Part shown: piece after piece, positions 1 to 11,739 of the stretch | Layout: each line of letters opens with the position of its first letter | Position numbering within the stretch: the stretch's first letter is position 1 | From: Acorus gramineus | Taxonomy: Eukaryota > Streptophyta > Magnoliopsida > Acorales > Acoraceae | Direction of reading: 5' to 3' | NCBI GenBank assembly: GCA_030737835.1 | Contig: JAUJYN010000054.1 | Coordinates: 361,757 to 425,756, forward strand | Length of the DNA: 64,000 nucleotides | The notes under the pieces: generated by a model | Seen by the model: only the letters and a program-made list of their open reading frames with translations | Databases searched by the model: none | What the model was told of the DNA's origin: nothing | Position numbers and translations under genes: made by a program

Positions 1-1324
1 GCGAGGACAGCGGTGAGACCCGGGTTAGGGTACACCGTGTTTTTTTTTTTTTGGTTGTCGGGGTGTCCTATAACGGGAACTCACGCTGCCCTCCCAAGTT
101 TCTTTCCCCAACGATATTCCACCCTGTTATAACCTTATGCATGTTTCCCCGCATCGTAGTTATGCGCCATGGTGGGTTCTAAGGAATTCAGAATAGTTAG
201 TGTTGTTATGATGTGTTGTCTGCGGATCCGAGTAGATCATATGCGATGGATAGGCTGTTCTGTCCCCTTCATTGGATCCGGTAGAGACTGCCCCAGCGTT
301 AGAAAGGTCGTCCCTTCCAAGGGTTCCCATCAGTAGGCGCCTCCTGATTTGGTTTCGGACTGGGCCGAAGTTGTGGGTAAAAACCAAGCGGCCTACGGAG
401 TGGAGGAGAGACTATCGGTGGACTAAGGGTGACCAACAGCCTAGTCAGTCCCAAAATCCTATGTCACCCGTGGTAGGGTGAGGGTGAGGGTGTAGTGGGT
501 TGGCGATGAGCGACCTGCTGGATTTGTTTATGGATGATTGTTAGTCCCAAAATCCTATGTCACTCCTGTTGAGGGGTGAGGGTGAGGGTGTAGTAGGTTG
601 GCGATAGCGACCTGCTGGATTGGTGTAGTTAGTCCCAATATCCTTGGTCACCCATTGAGGGTGAGGGTGAGGGTGTAGTGGGTTGGCGGAAGCGACCCAC
701 CGGATTTGTGATTGGATTTTGATTAGTCCCAATATCCTTGGTCACCCATTGAGGGTGAGGGTGAGGGTGTAGTGGGTTGGCGTTAGCGACCCACTAGTTG
801 AGGAATTGTTGTTAATTGTGGCTATGGTATTGTGGATGATAAGGATTATCTGGTTGTGGTCAATATTGTCTGTGATGCATGGGTTGTGCTGTTCACTGAG
901 CGTGTGGCTCACCCCTCGCATAATATCTTTCTACAGTGTCATCTGAGTCGGATCTGGAGGAGGAGCTCCCCGAGGGATTTCATCAGTAGCGGAGTAGCGC
1001 CACGTCCCGCGAGTTTCTGAGACTATCAGCATCCCTTCTGCTAGTACGTATTATTTTCCGTGCTTGGGCACGCGTTTGGTTGTATTTGGATGTCTTTGTA
1101 TGTATATTGGCTCTCACAGGACATGTGATTATGTATGGAATCTGTAGTGTGTTTTGATTACAGATTCAGTCTTAGCTTCCGCATTTGGTGTATATATCAT
1201 GTCAGCCCTGCTTTTATTGTCTGTGTGTCATGATTGCTTGTGTATGATATATTATTGACCTCCTGTGTAGATTCTGATATTATATATACACTTGTCGCGT
1301 CCCGGGGACGCCTGGGGCGTGACA
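1..1324 (+). mobile_element. Partial long LTR (family L1), 3' part, cut by window start
   Basis: The sequence matches the 3' parts of the five complete solo LTRs in this window and ends in the same GGGGCGTGACA terminus at 1324. It contains the block with the phrase GAGGACAGCGGTGAGACCC near its start, then a G-rich tandem array, then a conserved pyrimidine tract plus AG near 936. It is closest to the copies at 19820-23332 and 46631-49971. The 5' end and its target duplication lie outside the window. No coding capacity of its own is visible; short open frames here are incidental. Confidence 0.85.
420..800 (+). repeat. G-rich tandem repeats in the LTR
   Basis: Four to five units of roughly 80-95 bp repeat the order: CAGTCCCAAAATCCTATGTC, CACC, then GGGTGAGGGTGAGGG, then GTAGTGGGTTGGCG and a short AT-richer spacer. 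Most units contain four GGG runs separated by 3-6 bases (for example 476-499), which is a canonical G-quadruplex motif on the sense strand. Equivalent arrays occur in every other L1-family LTR in this window. Confidence 0.85.
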
Positions 1325-1830
1325 GTCAATAAGGACACCAACAACAATACACAAGGCGGCATAGCAAGATAAAGATAACTGACTGAAAAGCGGAAGCATA
1401 ATATATAACAATGTCTGTAAATAAAAAACGTTATTACAGACCCGAATACACAATCAATATCCTGTGAAAGCCAAGTCTAGACCAAAGAAAATACAACCTG
1501 TGCCACATGCACGATTTACAAAGCATAAAATGACTCTAGGAATGTTGACAGTCTCGCACTCGCCACCCGCCGACAGAACGCTGCACGCCCATAAGACCAC
1601 GCCATAGGAAAGCTCCAGCTCCACGCCCAACACTGCCCTTGAAAAGAAACAGTATGCGAGGGGTGAGATACAAGCTCAGTGAGTGGCTGAAAACCAATCA
1701 CCATTCTACAGTTCAATACATAATCAATTTCCTTTCAAGGAAAACATGGGTAGAAACCCATGGATAATTGGGTCACGCGGCGGCGCGACCAACCTCACTC
1801 TCACCCTCACTCTCACCATGGATAACTGTT
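1325..1830 (-). mobile_element. Diverged reverse-oriented LTR fragment related to family L1
   Basis: Read on the minus strand, this stretch follows the same landmark order as the 3' end of the L1 LTRs: CTCTCACC repeats (about 1795-1820), a GCTCAGTGAGTGG box (about 1673), GCGAGGGGTGAG (about 1656), then ACAGACC, CCTGTGAAAGCC and GCGGAAGC blocks. Similarity is much lower than among the other copies. It starts directly at the end of the 1-1324 copy, so an older relative is abutted or was hit by the newer one. It is fragmentary. Confidence 0.6.
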
Positions 1831-4236
1831 TGTTTTTTATTTTATTGATTTTTCGTCATTACTTTGAATCATTATATACATTAATTGAATCTGAATTTTA
1901 TTTTAAATTCAGATACATGGGCTGTATCTTGATTTTCATGCATTGTTGTGTACCAAGTATGATCTGTACAATGGTTTATGATTGTGTGTTTGTGTATAAT
2001 TATGCATAATGTGTCATTCATCATATTTTTTAGCTTTATATCAGTATTATTTGACTCATTCAGATTGAAGATTTTGAAATACACTAGACATTCACTTGTA
2101 TAGAATGTGTATTTGTTAATTCAAATTCTAGATACATCTGTATCTGAATTTGAATTCAGCCCATTTTTTAAGGTTGTTATTTTTATTTTTATGGATTTGA
2201 TTAATATATAGCTGATTAATATGTAATTGCTTATTGTTGGCATTTTGAAGACCTTTTATGAATTTTCTATACAGTTCTGAGTAGCATGTAGATCATATTT
2301 GTTCATTTGGATTTTCAGATACATTATTGTATCTTAATTGATAACATGTGGTTGATGTTCTTTTTTTTCACCAGGCAATGATGGTGATTTTGTGGACACA
2401 TGTGAAGACTCAATTCATTTGGATGACATCAATGATCCATGTTCTGTGAAAACCAGTTTGTTGAAGGAATTGTTTGTTGTGGCTGATCAGCAAAATGTAG
2501 AAGAGATTGTCTGAATGCCTTTAGCTCAACTCTATTGCTGCAAATGTTTCAAATATTCTGTGCACTGTAGATCTGTACTCGGGATAGTATGCCCAGTTTC
2601 TTATTTGTTCAGCAACTCCGTCTTTTTTTGCTTTTGCATAATTTGTACAACATCCAGATGCAGTTAAAATGCCTAATACAGTATCATACACATGACATTG
2701 TCTTTTCTATACGAATAGTGGACAAACATTGTCTTTTTGTGTATTAAGATACATGTGTATCTTAAAAATGAAATCAAGAGTTTCTAAACAAATATAAGAG
2801 AAATCAAAACTATATATACCATCTATATTTCAGATACATATGAACAGCCAGATTGCACACAAATAAATGCTATCAAATGTTTGTTTTTTCAGATATAGCC
2901 AAAGGATTTAACCATGTTTTATATAACAATTTCAGATACAAATGATTCAGATACATACAATTTTTACAAGAGCATTAATCTATTTTCATCAAGGGATTTA
3001 CAGAAACAGTTGAGTAATCCAAAATATAAGATTGAAGTTTTTAATACACAACACATTCTGATTCATGGCTACTTGTTAATAGCTTGTAATGTGACTATTA
3101 GGTTCTCTGTTACTACATAATTGCTTCAGATTCATATTTATTTGATAACAGGTTTTCAGATACATGTACAGTTGATTAAGATACATGGATTGTTTACAAA
3201 AAAATGAGATATATTCATCAAACAATGCATGTTAATTATCAAAGATAATATAATAATTCATGATCTACATGCATATGATATTTCAAACATTTCATTTGGC
3301 TACTATTAATTGCTCAGTTAACCAGATTTTGTTTCACTGAATCATGAAACAATTGCACATTATATAAAATTTTCAGATACATGTATCTGACTTATGTTTT
3401 TGTTTCATCAGAAGCGAAATATGCACACGAGAAAACCCTAAACAATCGAAAAATGTAATTTCATTTTTCCTTTAATCTTGATACATTGGCAGACGAAGAC
3501 AATGTATCAGAAAACAATCTCATAATATATTAGAGATTAATGACAATGTATCTTGATACACATTTTTTTTTATTCAGATGCATGTATCTGAATCACTGAT
3601 TTCAAATCATTTTTTTTTTATTTCAGATGCAAGTATTTGAAACAATGATTCTTCAAATGGATATCAGATACAATCAGATTAACAGGAGTCGAGATAATCG
3701 AAGGAAATCGTTTTATATTATTTTGAAAATAAAAGATTTCATCTAATAAGAAGTGCAAAAAAAAAAAAAAAAACGCGACCTCTTTATCGTATACAAACGA
3801 CCTGTTTTTTTTTGTCAAAAAAAAAAAAAATACAAAGCGACAGTTAAGTTTCGATTGGCGGAAGAAATCTATCCTTTTTTATTCGCCATTGTTGACGGTT
3901 TGTTGGGGAAGAGAATCAGATGGATTGAAATCTTGATCGCCTAATTTTTTTCTTTTTTTTTCATTCGTATGGTTTTGCCCAAATTGGAACCCTAACATTT
4001 AAATTTTTTGAAATATGTTAATTCGGGAAGAGGAATTAATGGTGCCCCCATTTGTGGGATTCGGTTACGATTTTAATGAGGATATTAGCTAGTTGGAGGT
4101 TATTTTTTAAAATTATAAGAAGGGTAGTTTTGTCATTGACATTTTGGTGGTTTGAAAAAGTCAAATAGGGAACCAATAGGAGAGTGCCACCTATTGGGGC
4201 TCACAAATGGGGCTTAATTTCTGGGGCCCAGGTAGC
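1831..4236. mobile_element. Non-autonomous TIR-type DNA element (element A), right end recognisable
   Basis: The right end (about 4060-4236) reads, in reverse complement, as CCTGGGCCCC-A...AAGCCCCA...GAGCCCC followed by an AT-rich stretch. That is the same terminal layout as the element at 34491-36029 (CCTAGGCCCC...AAGCCCCA...AAGCCCC). No matching left terminus was found, so the left boundary is only the end of the neighbouring LTR fragment. The interior is AT-rich, has no believable gene, and is packed with AGATACA/TGTATCT motifs. Superfamily is unresolved; MULE-like is possible. Confidence 0.45.
1909..3675. repeat. Dispersed palindromic motif CAGATACATGTATCTG
   Basis: At least fourteen sites carry AGATACA, often facing TGTATCT a few bases away. 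Examples lie near 1911, 2130, 2316, 2747, 2833, 2934, 3155, 3376, 3576 and 3625. The clearest palindrome, CAGATACATGTATCTG, is near 3376. The spacing is irregular, so this is not a simple tandem satellite. Iterated short motifs inside a transposon usually mark protein-binding sites; that role here is inference. Confidence 0.7.
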
Positions 4237-4249
4237 AGCACTGTTTTAT

Positions 4250-4545
4250 GATATATGAATTGAATTGTACAACATATTGATGAAACTGTAAAGTCTATTA
4301 ATCGAATTATAGAAATATGAATCAAACTATATATACAGCCTATGAATCAAACTGCACAATCAATTTATAAAATCACACAACATATGAATTAAATTATACA
4401 ATCTGTAATCAACTGCACAATATATTTTAATAGAAATGCACACCATATGAATCAAACTATATAACATATGAATTGAACTACACAACCTATTAATTAAACT
4501 TTATTTACAACTGGTGAATAAAACTATATATGATATGAATCGAAC
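4250..4545. repeat. Degenerate tandem repeat, about 20-25 bp unit
   Basis: About a dozen variants of a unit like ATATGAATCAAACTATACAA follow each other, with A/T, C/T and small indel differences. No coding potential is seen. It starts just past the right end of element A. Confidence 0.65.
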
Positions 4546-5202
4546 TATCATCTTGATGTTCTAATGTCATACCAGAGACCTCTACAAAATAAAATCATTA
4601 TCACAGAAACTTAGTAGGAAGAGAAAATTTCAGATCCCATTACACTGCACAACACTATAATTAATGATATTGTGGAATCAGTATACATCGCCTACAGAAG
4701 TCATGAGAAAACCCAAAAATAAAACAAAAAAACACAAGGAGAGAAAAAGAGAGGGAGAGAACACGTATGGTGAAACAAATGATCAATCATGAAGTTTTCT
4801 TCTCCTAAGTTGTAATTGAGAGGTTTTGCAGGATCGTGGGAGAAAAAAAATATAGGTCTTGAATATTTGTAGTAAGAGTGAGAGAAGAAATAGCCTATGG
4901 AGGGCTTGGGCAATAGAGAAGGGGCCGGGATCCAGTTAGCCCCTACCTGTATCAGTTTAGTCAATACTCAGTAGGGTACTCACATACAGACCTAGCACAT
5001 GAGCCGATTTCACAAAAAGTTCACATAGCAGATTTTGGTGGATTGGTGGAGAATGGACAAACTGATTTACAACTGCAAACTCTTGAGGGTAATACCTGAT
5101 TTGTATATGATGAATGGGGAAGAAGGAAGAAGAATTTATTTTTGCTATATAGCGGTGCCAATGGGTAAATTGGACACTTTACAGAGGGTTAATAGTGTAA
5201 AA
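4546..5202. other. AT-rich intergenic stretch, nothing recognised
   Basis: Purine-rich and AT-rich sequence with no transposon terminus, RNA gene or convincing reading frame. The open frame on the minus strand near 4701-4964 has low-complexity, Phe/Ser-rich content and no homology that I recognise. Confidence 0.5.
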
Positions 5203-6053
5203 TGTTGAAATTTTAATTGATCAAAAATTGCATCTGTCCATATTAAACCCCTTAGCATTTTTATTGCATGAGTTACAAATGAAATCATTGCATGCATTTT
5301 AACTCCTACTTTCATTATTTAGTAGAGGATGGGAATTAAAGGAGAAAAACGTTTCAATTGAAATCAGTTTCATTAGCATATAAATGGTTATAATTAATTG
5401 TGATTGTTCATTAGAATTTAAAGCATATACGTTTTCATGTGTGTTTTGACTATAAATATTCATGGCTAACTCTCACGCATCATAAGAATATAATAAGAGA
5501 AATAAGCCCTTATGTATAGTGGTGTTTTAGTCAACATAGCCGATCCCACTATGTTATAGATTTTATGAAAATCAATTTTCCTCCAAATCATAGTTCCCAA
5601 CACTTTGTTGTTTGATCTAATTCCTAATCTGGGCGTCTGAAAGAATCGTAGTCTGTTCAAAGTGGTTCTTCCGTAACTGGAAATCTTTAAATCTCTGAAC
5701 TTTGGCCCTATAAAATGAAATGTTTTTAAATCGAGGTCCGGTTTTGTCCCGAGAAAATGACACTTTTGGATTCCCGGAAGAACAAAACCTGTTGTGATCG
5801 TATCTCTCAGTGGTAGGAGCAATTCAACCATTTGCGTGAGGGGGCCTTATTAACCGAGGACAAAGTGTCTTCACTCACTTCCACATTTCCGGATACACTT
5901 TTCTAATCCCTTACTCTTTTATTTCGTGTTTTTACAATATATTTTAGAGTATGCATGATTTAATATATATTTGATGTTTATATTATTAATATGTTAATTA
6001 TAAGAATTCGTATTCAGCCTAATATTTGTTTGTTACGCACATAAATTCTAACA
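5203..6053 (+). mobile_element. Solo LTR-like copy, family L2
   Basis: It begins TGTTGAAATTTTAATTGATC and ends near TTGTTACGCACATAAATTCT followed by AACA, giving TG...CA ends. It contains a TATA-like ACTATAAATA box near 5449 and the phrase GTATCTCTCAGTGGTAGGAG. The same ordered blocks occur in the two longer-matching copies at 7540-8402 and 8501-9323. The flanks TAAAA and TTAAA may be a decayed 5-bp target duplication. No internal coding region is attached, so it is a fossil LTR. The left end style (TGTTGGAATTTTAT in the other copies) is common in Copia-type LTRs. Confidence 0.65.
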
Positions 6054-6063
6054 TTAAATAGAA

Positions 6064-6308
6064 AAGTTTTTTTATTTTTAAGTACCTATAAACCATAGAA
6101 TTTAGTGATCGGTCCTCACTTCTTCGTATTTTGGTTTTAGTCCCCTGATTTAAAGGATATGTTCCTTTTTAGTCCCTGGGATGGACCTATCCCTAAATTA
6201 TTCGATTTTCCATATCCTTTAAATCTGAGATCTAAAACTAAAATATGAAAAAGTGAGAGATCGATTACTAAATCTTATGGTTTATGGAGACTTAAATATA
6301 AAAAACTC
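6064..6308. mobile_element. MITE with long inverted repeats and 9-bp target duplication
   Basis: Two arms of about 95 bp are inverted copies (AAGTTTTTTTATTTTTAAG at the left, CTTAAATATAAAAAACTC at the right) around a spacer of roughly 50 bp. TAAATAGAA is present directly at 6055-6063 and again at 6309-6317. A 9-bp duplication is typical of Mutator-like elements, so a MULE-derived MITE is the best reading. It lies just after the L2 LTR at 5203-6053. Confidence 0.8.
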
Positions 6309-6317
6309 TAAATAGAA

Positions 6318-7534
6318 TATTAGCATCATATTCTAATCTGAGCTGATGAGAGTTTACCACAAGATCACATATGCACAACTCTAAAGTACAAATATCTTTG
6401 TCAGGTTGATTCTAGAGAGGGTAATTTCACAAATATAAAATGTTTGAAATCGCCATAAACGGGTCCCAAAAACTTTCAAACAGTAGCAAAAGAAAAGAAT
6501 TGGAGTATTTTCAATCATTTTAAGATGAACAATATAAAGCAATAGAAATTCACTTAACATCCTAACCATATATGTAATTTCATCAATTTATGGGACTTGT
6601 AACTTTCAATATGCAGAATAGATCTACCAATGTTCTTGTGAGCTAATCTAACCAGTTAAAATGTTTGTGCCCTTCACAATCAATAGGTACAAAATCATTT
6701 TTAAAAAAATCATTCAGAAACACATGTTTATGATTCCTTCTTTCTAATCATATAAAACAAATCATATTTTGTTTAAATAATGTTTATGACTAAAGAAAGA
6801 GACATATTTGTACGGGTTATGTGTATGATTAAAAAAATCATAAGGAAAGATACGATACACATCATAAAAAAAACATAATTAACATACATAAAACATGTAT
6901 TCGAGTCTTGGCGATGATTTACCCACCTGTTTGTTGGCGATTATTCAAAAGAATTTTCTATGGAATCGGGACAAACAGGTGGAGGTAGCCTTCTCAGCTC
7001 GACTGTAAGATCAGCCACGGGGGGTCCATCCGATATAATAAAAAAAACGTGTTCATTTTAATTTTAACAATTAGAAAATATAAATCATAAAAAAAATAAG
7101 CACATTGTTTTAAAAAAAATAAAGAAAGAGGCACATTGTTTATGACTCCTCCATTCCAATCATACAAATACATCATATTTTAATTAATTGTGTACAATTG
7201 AAACACATGTTTATCATTCAGTTCATATATTTAATAAAAAAAATTGTTCTACCAAAAAAAAAAAAACCAACAACACAGATGCAATCGAAACTCCTTTAAA
7301 AAAAATAAAAAAATCTAATATTTTACTTAAAATTTATAATCTTGTAAATAATATACAAGTTAAAAACAGGATTTTAGACTTACTTGATTTAATTGAATGG
7401 AGAACACGGAACCCAATGAAAAACAAAGAAAGAAAGAGAATGTGATTGCTTTATTTAATTATAGATATGGATTATAATTTTTTAATTATAGGGGTATAAT
7501 TGCCACTAAAAATAAATCCATAATGACTCATGGA
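6318..7534. other. AT-rich intergenic sequence, no gene seen
   Basis: Mostly AT-rich sequence with poly-A and poly-T tracts and repeated ATCATAAAAAA-like phrases (about 6700-7180). A short GC-richer island lies near 6905-7030. No terminus, RNA gene or plausible exon was recognised. Confidence 0.5.
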
Positions 7535-7539
7535 ACCTC

Positions 7540-9323
7540 TATTGGAATTTTATGATCAAAATACATAATCATTATGCTTTAATGAGTGTGTAACCACTCC
7601 TCTAATTGCATACGTTTAATGTGTCTTATTGCATGCATGAATGGAATTTAATGACATGTTTCATTTGTCCAAATAACCCCTAAGCCGTTTAAGAGTTTTA
7701 ATTGCATGAGTTATAAATGAAACCATTGCATGTGTTTGTGCCATATAATTTGTAATCTCAAATTTAATCTCATGCATTTCAATTCATGAGGAACCGTTGC
7801 ATGCATTAATCTTGGTGCATTAATAATATATATAGAACATGCATGCATGGAATTGAAAGAATGGTTCTCTTGTTTATATAAAGGCCCGATGCACCATTTG
7901 ATATGAGAGAGAGAATTATAATCAATAAAAACTTTTTTTAGTGCATTCAACCCGTGAGCAAATGTGATCTATTTCATCCTTTTTCCAACACAAGATTGCT
8001 CCTTGATGTGAGAAGTGTTATTCTACCAATAGTGTTTCATCCACTCTAGTTTTTTCATCAATTCTTGATCTGAGCGTTTGAAAGGATCGCACTCTGTTCA
8101 CTATGGTTCTTCTGTAGCTCGCACCCTGAAAAAACAAAACTCATTGTGGTCGTATCTCTCAGTGGTAGGAGCCATTCAACCCTGTGCGTGAGGGGGCTTT
8201 ATTCACCAAGGACAGAGTATCTTCACTCGCTCCACATTTTCGGATACACTTTTCTAATCCCTAACTCTTTTATTTCATGCTTTTATTATATATATTTTAG
8301 AGCATGTATGACTTCATATATATTTGATGTTTATATTCTTGATGTGATAATTATAAAAATTTATGTTTAGCCTAATATTTGTTTGTTACACACACAAATT
8401 AATTGTTGGAATTTTATTACCAAAATACATAATCATTATGCTTTGTTATGGTGTGTAACCACTCCTCTAATTGCATACGTTTTATGTGTCTTATTGCAAT
8501 TGTTGTGCGTGACAAACAAATATTAGGCTAAACACAAATTCATATAATTATCACATCAAGAATATAAACATCAAATATATATGAAGTCATACATGCTCTA
8601 AAATATATATAATAAAAGCATGAAATAAAAGAGTTAGGGATTAGAAAAGTGTATCCGAAAATGTGGAGCGAGTGAAGATACTCTGTCCTCGCTGAATAAG
8701 GATCCATCACGTATAGGGTTGAATGGCTCTTACTACTGAGAGATACGACAACAATGAGTTTTATTCTTCCGGGGTGTAAACTACAGAATAACCACGGTGA
8801 ACAAACTACGATCATTTCAGATACCCAGATCAGGAACCGATGAAAAAGCTAGAGTGGATGGAACACTATTGGTTAAATAACACTTCTCACATCAAGGAGC
8901 AATCTTATGTTGGAAAAAGGATGAAATAGATCACATTTGCTCACGGGTTGAATGCACTAAAAAAAGTTTTTATTGATTATAACTCTCTCTCTCATATCAA
9001 ATGGTGCATCACGCCTTTATATAAACAAGAGAACCATTCTTTCAATTCCATGAATGCATGTTCTATATATATTATTAATGGATGCAACGATTCCTCATGA
9101 ATTGAAATGCATGAAATTAAATTTGTGGTTATAAATTATATGGCACAAACGCATGCAATGTTTTCATTTGTAACTCATGCAATTAAAACTCCTCAAACAA
9201 CTTAGGAGGTTTAATTTGGATAAATGAAACACGTCATTAAATTCCATTCATGCATGCAATAGGACACATAAAACGTATGCAATTAGAGGAGTGGTTATGT
9301 ATTTTGGTCATAAAATTCCAACA
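7540..9323. mobile_element. Inverted pair of L2 LTRs inserted as one unit
   Basis: The left arm (7540-8402) is an L2 LTR in plus orientation. The right arm (8501-9323) is an L2 LTR in minus orientation. Between them, 8403-8500 repeats the first 98 bp of the LTR in plus orientation. ACCTC occurs immediately outside both outer ends (7535-7539 and 9324-9328), so the whole inverted structure behaves as a single insertion. TATA-like TTTATATAAAGG boxes lie near 7874 and, inverted, near 9018. No gag, pol or other internal region is present. It is a rearranged, non-coding fossil; autointegration or a two-LTR circle product would explain the layout. Confidence 0.75.
8403..8500 (+). repeat. Third, truncated L2 LTR start between the inverted arms
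   Basis: The segment begins TGTTGGAATTTTATTACC directly after the left arm and matches the first 98 bp of the L2 LTR, ending where the reversed right arm starts (TGTTGTGCG). The left junction resembles an LTR-to-LTR joint. Confidence 0.7.
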
Positions 9324-9619
9324 ACCTCTACAGGTTGATGGGATTTAAAATGCACCACATTTTTCACCTGATTTTGAATCCAGTGGGGATCATTTTTTCT
9401 CTTATTGTTACTTCAGTTCTTAATTAAACTTTCATCACAATAATCTATGATGGAAAAAATCCAACCTAAAATACGGAGGGGAAGGGGCAGCGGGAGCAGC
9501 AGCGATGGCTGAGTAGTTGTCGGCGAAGGGGAAGCGGCGACGGGGCTAGATCGGTAGAGGAGGTGGGGTCAATCATTAGAGGAGGTGGGGTCAGCAGAGG
9601 GTAAAGTGGGTCGAATGGG
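9324..9619. other. Intergenic, GC-richer patch, no gene
   Basis: It contains a purine-rich, GC-richer stretch (about 9475-9610) with the phrase GAGGAGGTGGGGTCA duplicated. It may be the interior of the CACTA-like element whose end follows. No open reading frame of note. Confidence 0.4.
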
Positions 9620-9970
9620 ATTTCATTTGAGGACCACATTAGATTCTTTTATTTAGGAAACGATCGCGCTTTCACTTAAAACATGATATTTTACTTAGGA
9701 AACGACCACGCTTTCCATTAAAACGTGATCTTTTATTTAAAAAATAATCACGCTTTGAGTTAACCGTGATCAAATATTAATTAAACAATCACAGTTTTAT
9801 ATAAAATGTAATCTTTATGATATCAAATATCATAGTTTATTGAAAACTGTGATCATATATTTTACAAATATCACGGTTTTAAAAAAATTGTGATCATAAT
9901 TATTACGATCATAGTTTTTTTAAAAGCATGATCAAAACAACCGTGATCATTGTCCAAAATTGTAGTAGTA
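9620..9970. mobile_element. CACTA-like (En/Spm) transposon end with subterminal repeats
   Basis: The right edge reads TTGTAGTAGTA, which in reverse complement is one base from the CACTACTACAA terminus typical of CACTA elements. Inward lie at least eight direct and inverted variants of ATCACGGTTTT/AACGTGATC within 340 bp. That array is the usual subterminal transposase-binding pattern of this superfamily. No opposite end was found, and the inverted LTR unit lies just to the left, so the element is probably truncated. Confidence 0.55.
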
Positions 9971-10146
9971 CAACCAAGGCCTAATTTCTTGTTTAACATA
10001 TAAAATCCCACACTCTTCACCTCCATTTTCTACCCCCTTCACATTGTTAGAAAATTCTATAAATAAATAAACTTACAATGTAATAGACATCAATAGTTTT
10101 AAGAATAAACATGTCAACATCATTTGTCCTTATTGTTTGTCTTTAA

Positions 10147-10646
10147 GGCCTAGTTTGGTAAAGGGATAAGTTTTTAGGATAAGTTAGTCTAATTTATGAA
10201 GATAAAAAATTTACTATTTTATTCAGATTTGCATTTGTTAATGCTTTTTATTATCCTCATTTTTTGTGTTCTTATCCTCAATCTTGCATTTGGATCAAAT
10301 ATGGGATAACTTTAAATTTTTTTAAAAAATATCAAATCTATCATTCCTATTAATGGGGGTATTAATATTGTTTAGTGGAACACATTCTTTTATTTTATTT
10401 TTTTTGTTTTTTTTTTTTTTTTTGAAAAAGTAGTCATCAATGTTATCCCAATTTTACAAAATAGAGATAAAAAATTAGGACAAAGTCTGTTCCATCTTTT
10501 ACCCAGAACAAACTATCCTCATTTTTTATATCAAAATGTGGACAATTATCCATACTTTATCCATTTTTTATGCCATATGGGATAACAAGTGATTTAACTC
10601 AATTTTTTTCTTATCCCAATTCCTAATCCCCATCCCAAACTAAGCC
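10147..10646. mobile_element. Tourist-like MITE (PIF/Harbinger type), TAA duplication
   Basis: The ends are inverted: GGCCTAGTTTGG at the left and CCAAACTAAGCC at the right. TAA lies directly outside both ends (10144-10146 and 10647-10649). The body is about 500 bp, AT-rich, with paired AGGGATAAG/CTTATCCC motifs near the ends. These are hallmarks of non-autonomous PIF/Harbinger elements. It is not the same subfamily as the 11388-26538 element, whose ends are CCCCCGTTTG. Confidence 0.8.
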
Positions 10647-10649
10647 TAA

Positions 10650-11366
10650 GTGTTTTGTTTTTGTTTATGAAAAATGTGTCACTCAGTTTGTTTTAGTCCA
10701 AACATATATTGCACATTTTTTTATTTTTTAAAATCATATATATAATTTAATGAGGTATGTACTTTTATAAAAGATAAAACATTTACTCTAATGAATTGAA
10801 TTGGATCATCTATGAAAAATGTGAAAAAATTTCAATGAAATATATACTTTAATACAGTGAGTGGAGAGAGTTAACAATATATATATAATTACATTTAAGA
10901 CTATAAAAAAGATAGTGTAATGAAGCTCTTTGCTTATATATTTGCTTTTTAACACATTATCAGTGTGAAGGAGATCTCCTCCACTTCAAACACTCAAGAG
11001 ATCAAACGTATCTTTTGTGAGTTTGTATTTTGATGAATTTATAATCTTTGCTCTTCCTCTCTCATCAGTAACAAATACACAAAAAAAAAAAAAAATCTGA
11101 CATTCAATTATTGTTCAAACCTCTTTTGAAAAAAAGGGTCACATTGCTATATATTTTCCATTGTACAGTAACAAAAATTCAACATTCAATTATTGTTCAA
11201 AACTTTTTTGAGAAAAAAAGGTCACATTGCTATGTGTTTTTCCATTGTACAGTTTTATATAATTATATATAGAATACTATGCATTTGTATGTCACATTAT
11301 GTAGAAGGTGGTGCCTCAATTTTTTCAAGGGAAGGTGGTCCCTTAAGTTGTATTATTATTATTATA
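10650..11366. other. AT-rich intergenic sequence with a short tandem duplication
   Basis: A unit of about 80 bp containing ACATTCAATTATTGTTCAAA and TCACATTGCTAT is present twice (about 11099-11168 and 11180-11250). The phrase AACACATTATCAGTGTGA near 10951 resembles primer-site regions of some Copia elements but stands alone. No gene is seen. Confidence 0.45.
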
Positions 11367-11739
11367 TCTATATACTCTAATATCCTACCCCCCGTTTGCC
11401 AACTGACATAAACAGAGAATAAGGGAGAATAACAGTAGAATAGTCCTTATTCGCTGTTTGTTTGGAGCGGATAAACCCTGATAGCAATGCCTGGATAAAC
11501 TAGCATAAAGTTTGATAACAATTCCACTAAAATGTGAGGATAGCTTATCAGGGCTTATCTATTCCTGAGAATAAAAATACCCCTCACTATCATTACAAAA
11601 AAATTCTCTCTCTTACTTTAACACAACCCAATGATACACCCCTATTTAATCTACACCGTCTGATTAGTGGATCTAGCCACTGTGAATCAATCAGAACCGT
11701 CCAAAAAAAAAAAAAAAAAGCAAGCTAATCTGGACCATC

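Noticed and set aside
1325-1400. Primer-binding site after the LTR end at 1324
   Set aside because: The sequence after the LTR is not complementary to a common plant tRNA primer and continues into a reversed LTR-related fragment.
5466-5831. 121-codon minus-strand frame
   Set aside because: Antisense to the L2 LTR; no domain, and frames in the sister copies differ.
8540-8815. Minus-strand frame nearly identical to the plus-strand frame at 8146-8370
   Set aside because: The identity simply reflects the inverted L2 LTR arms, not duplicated genes.
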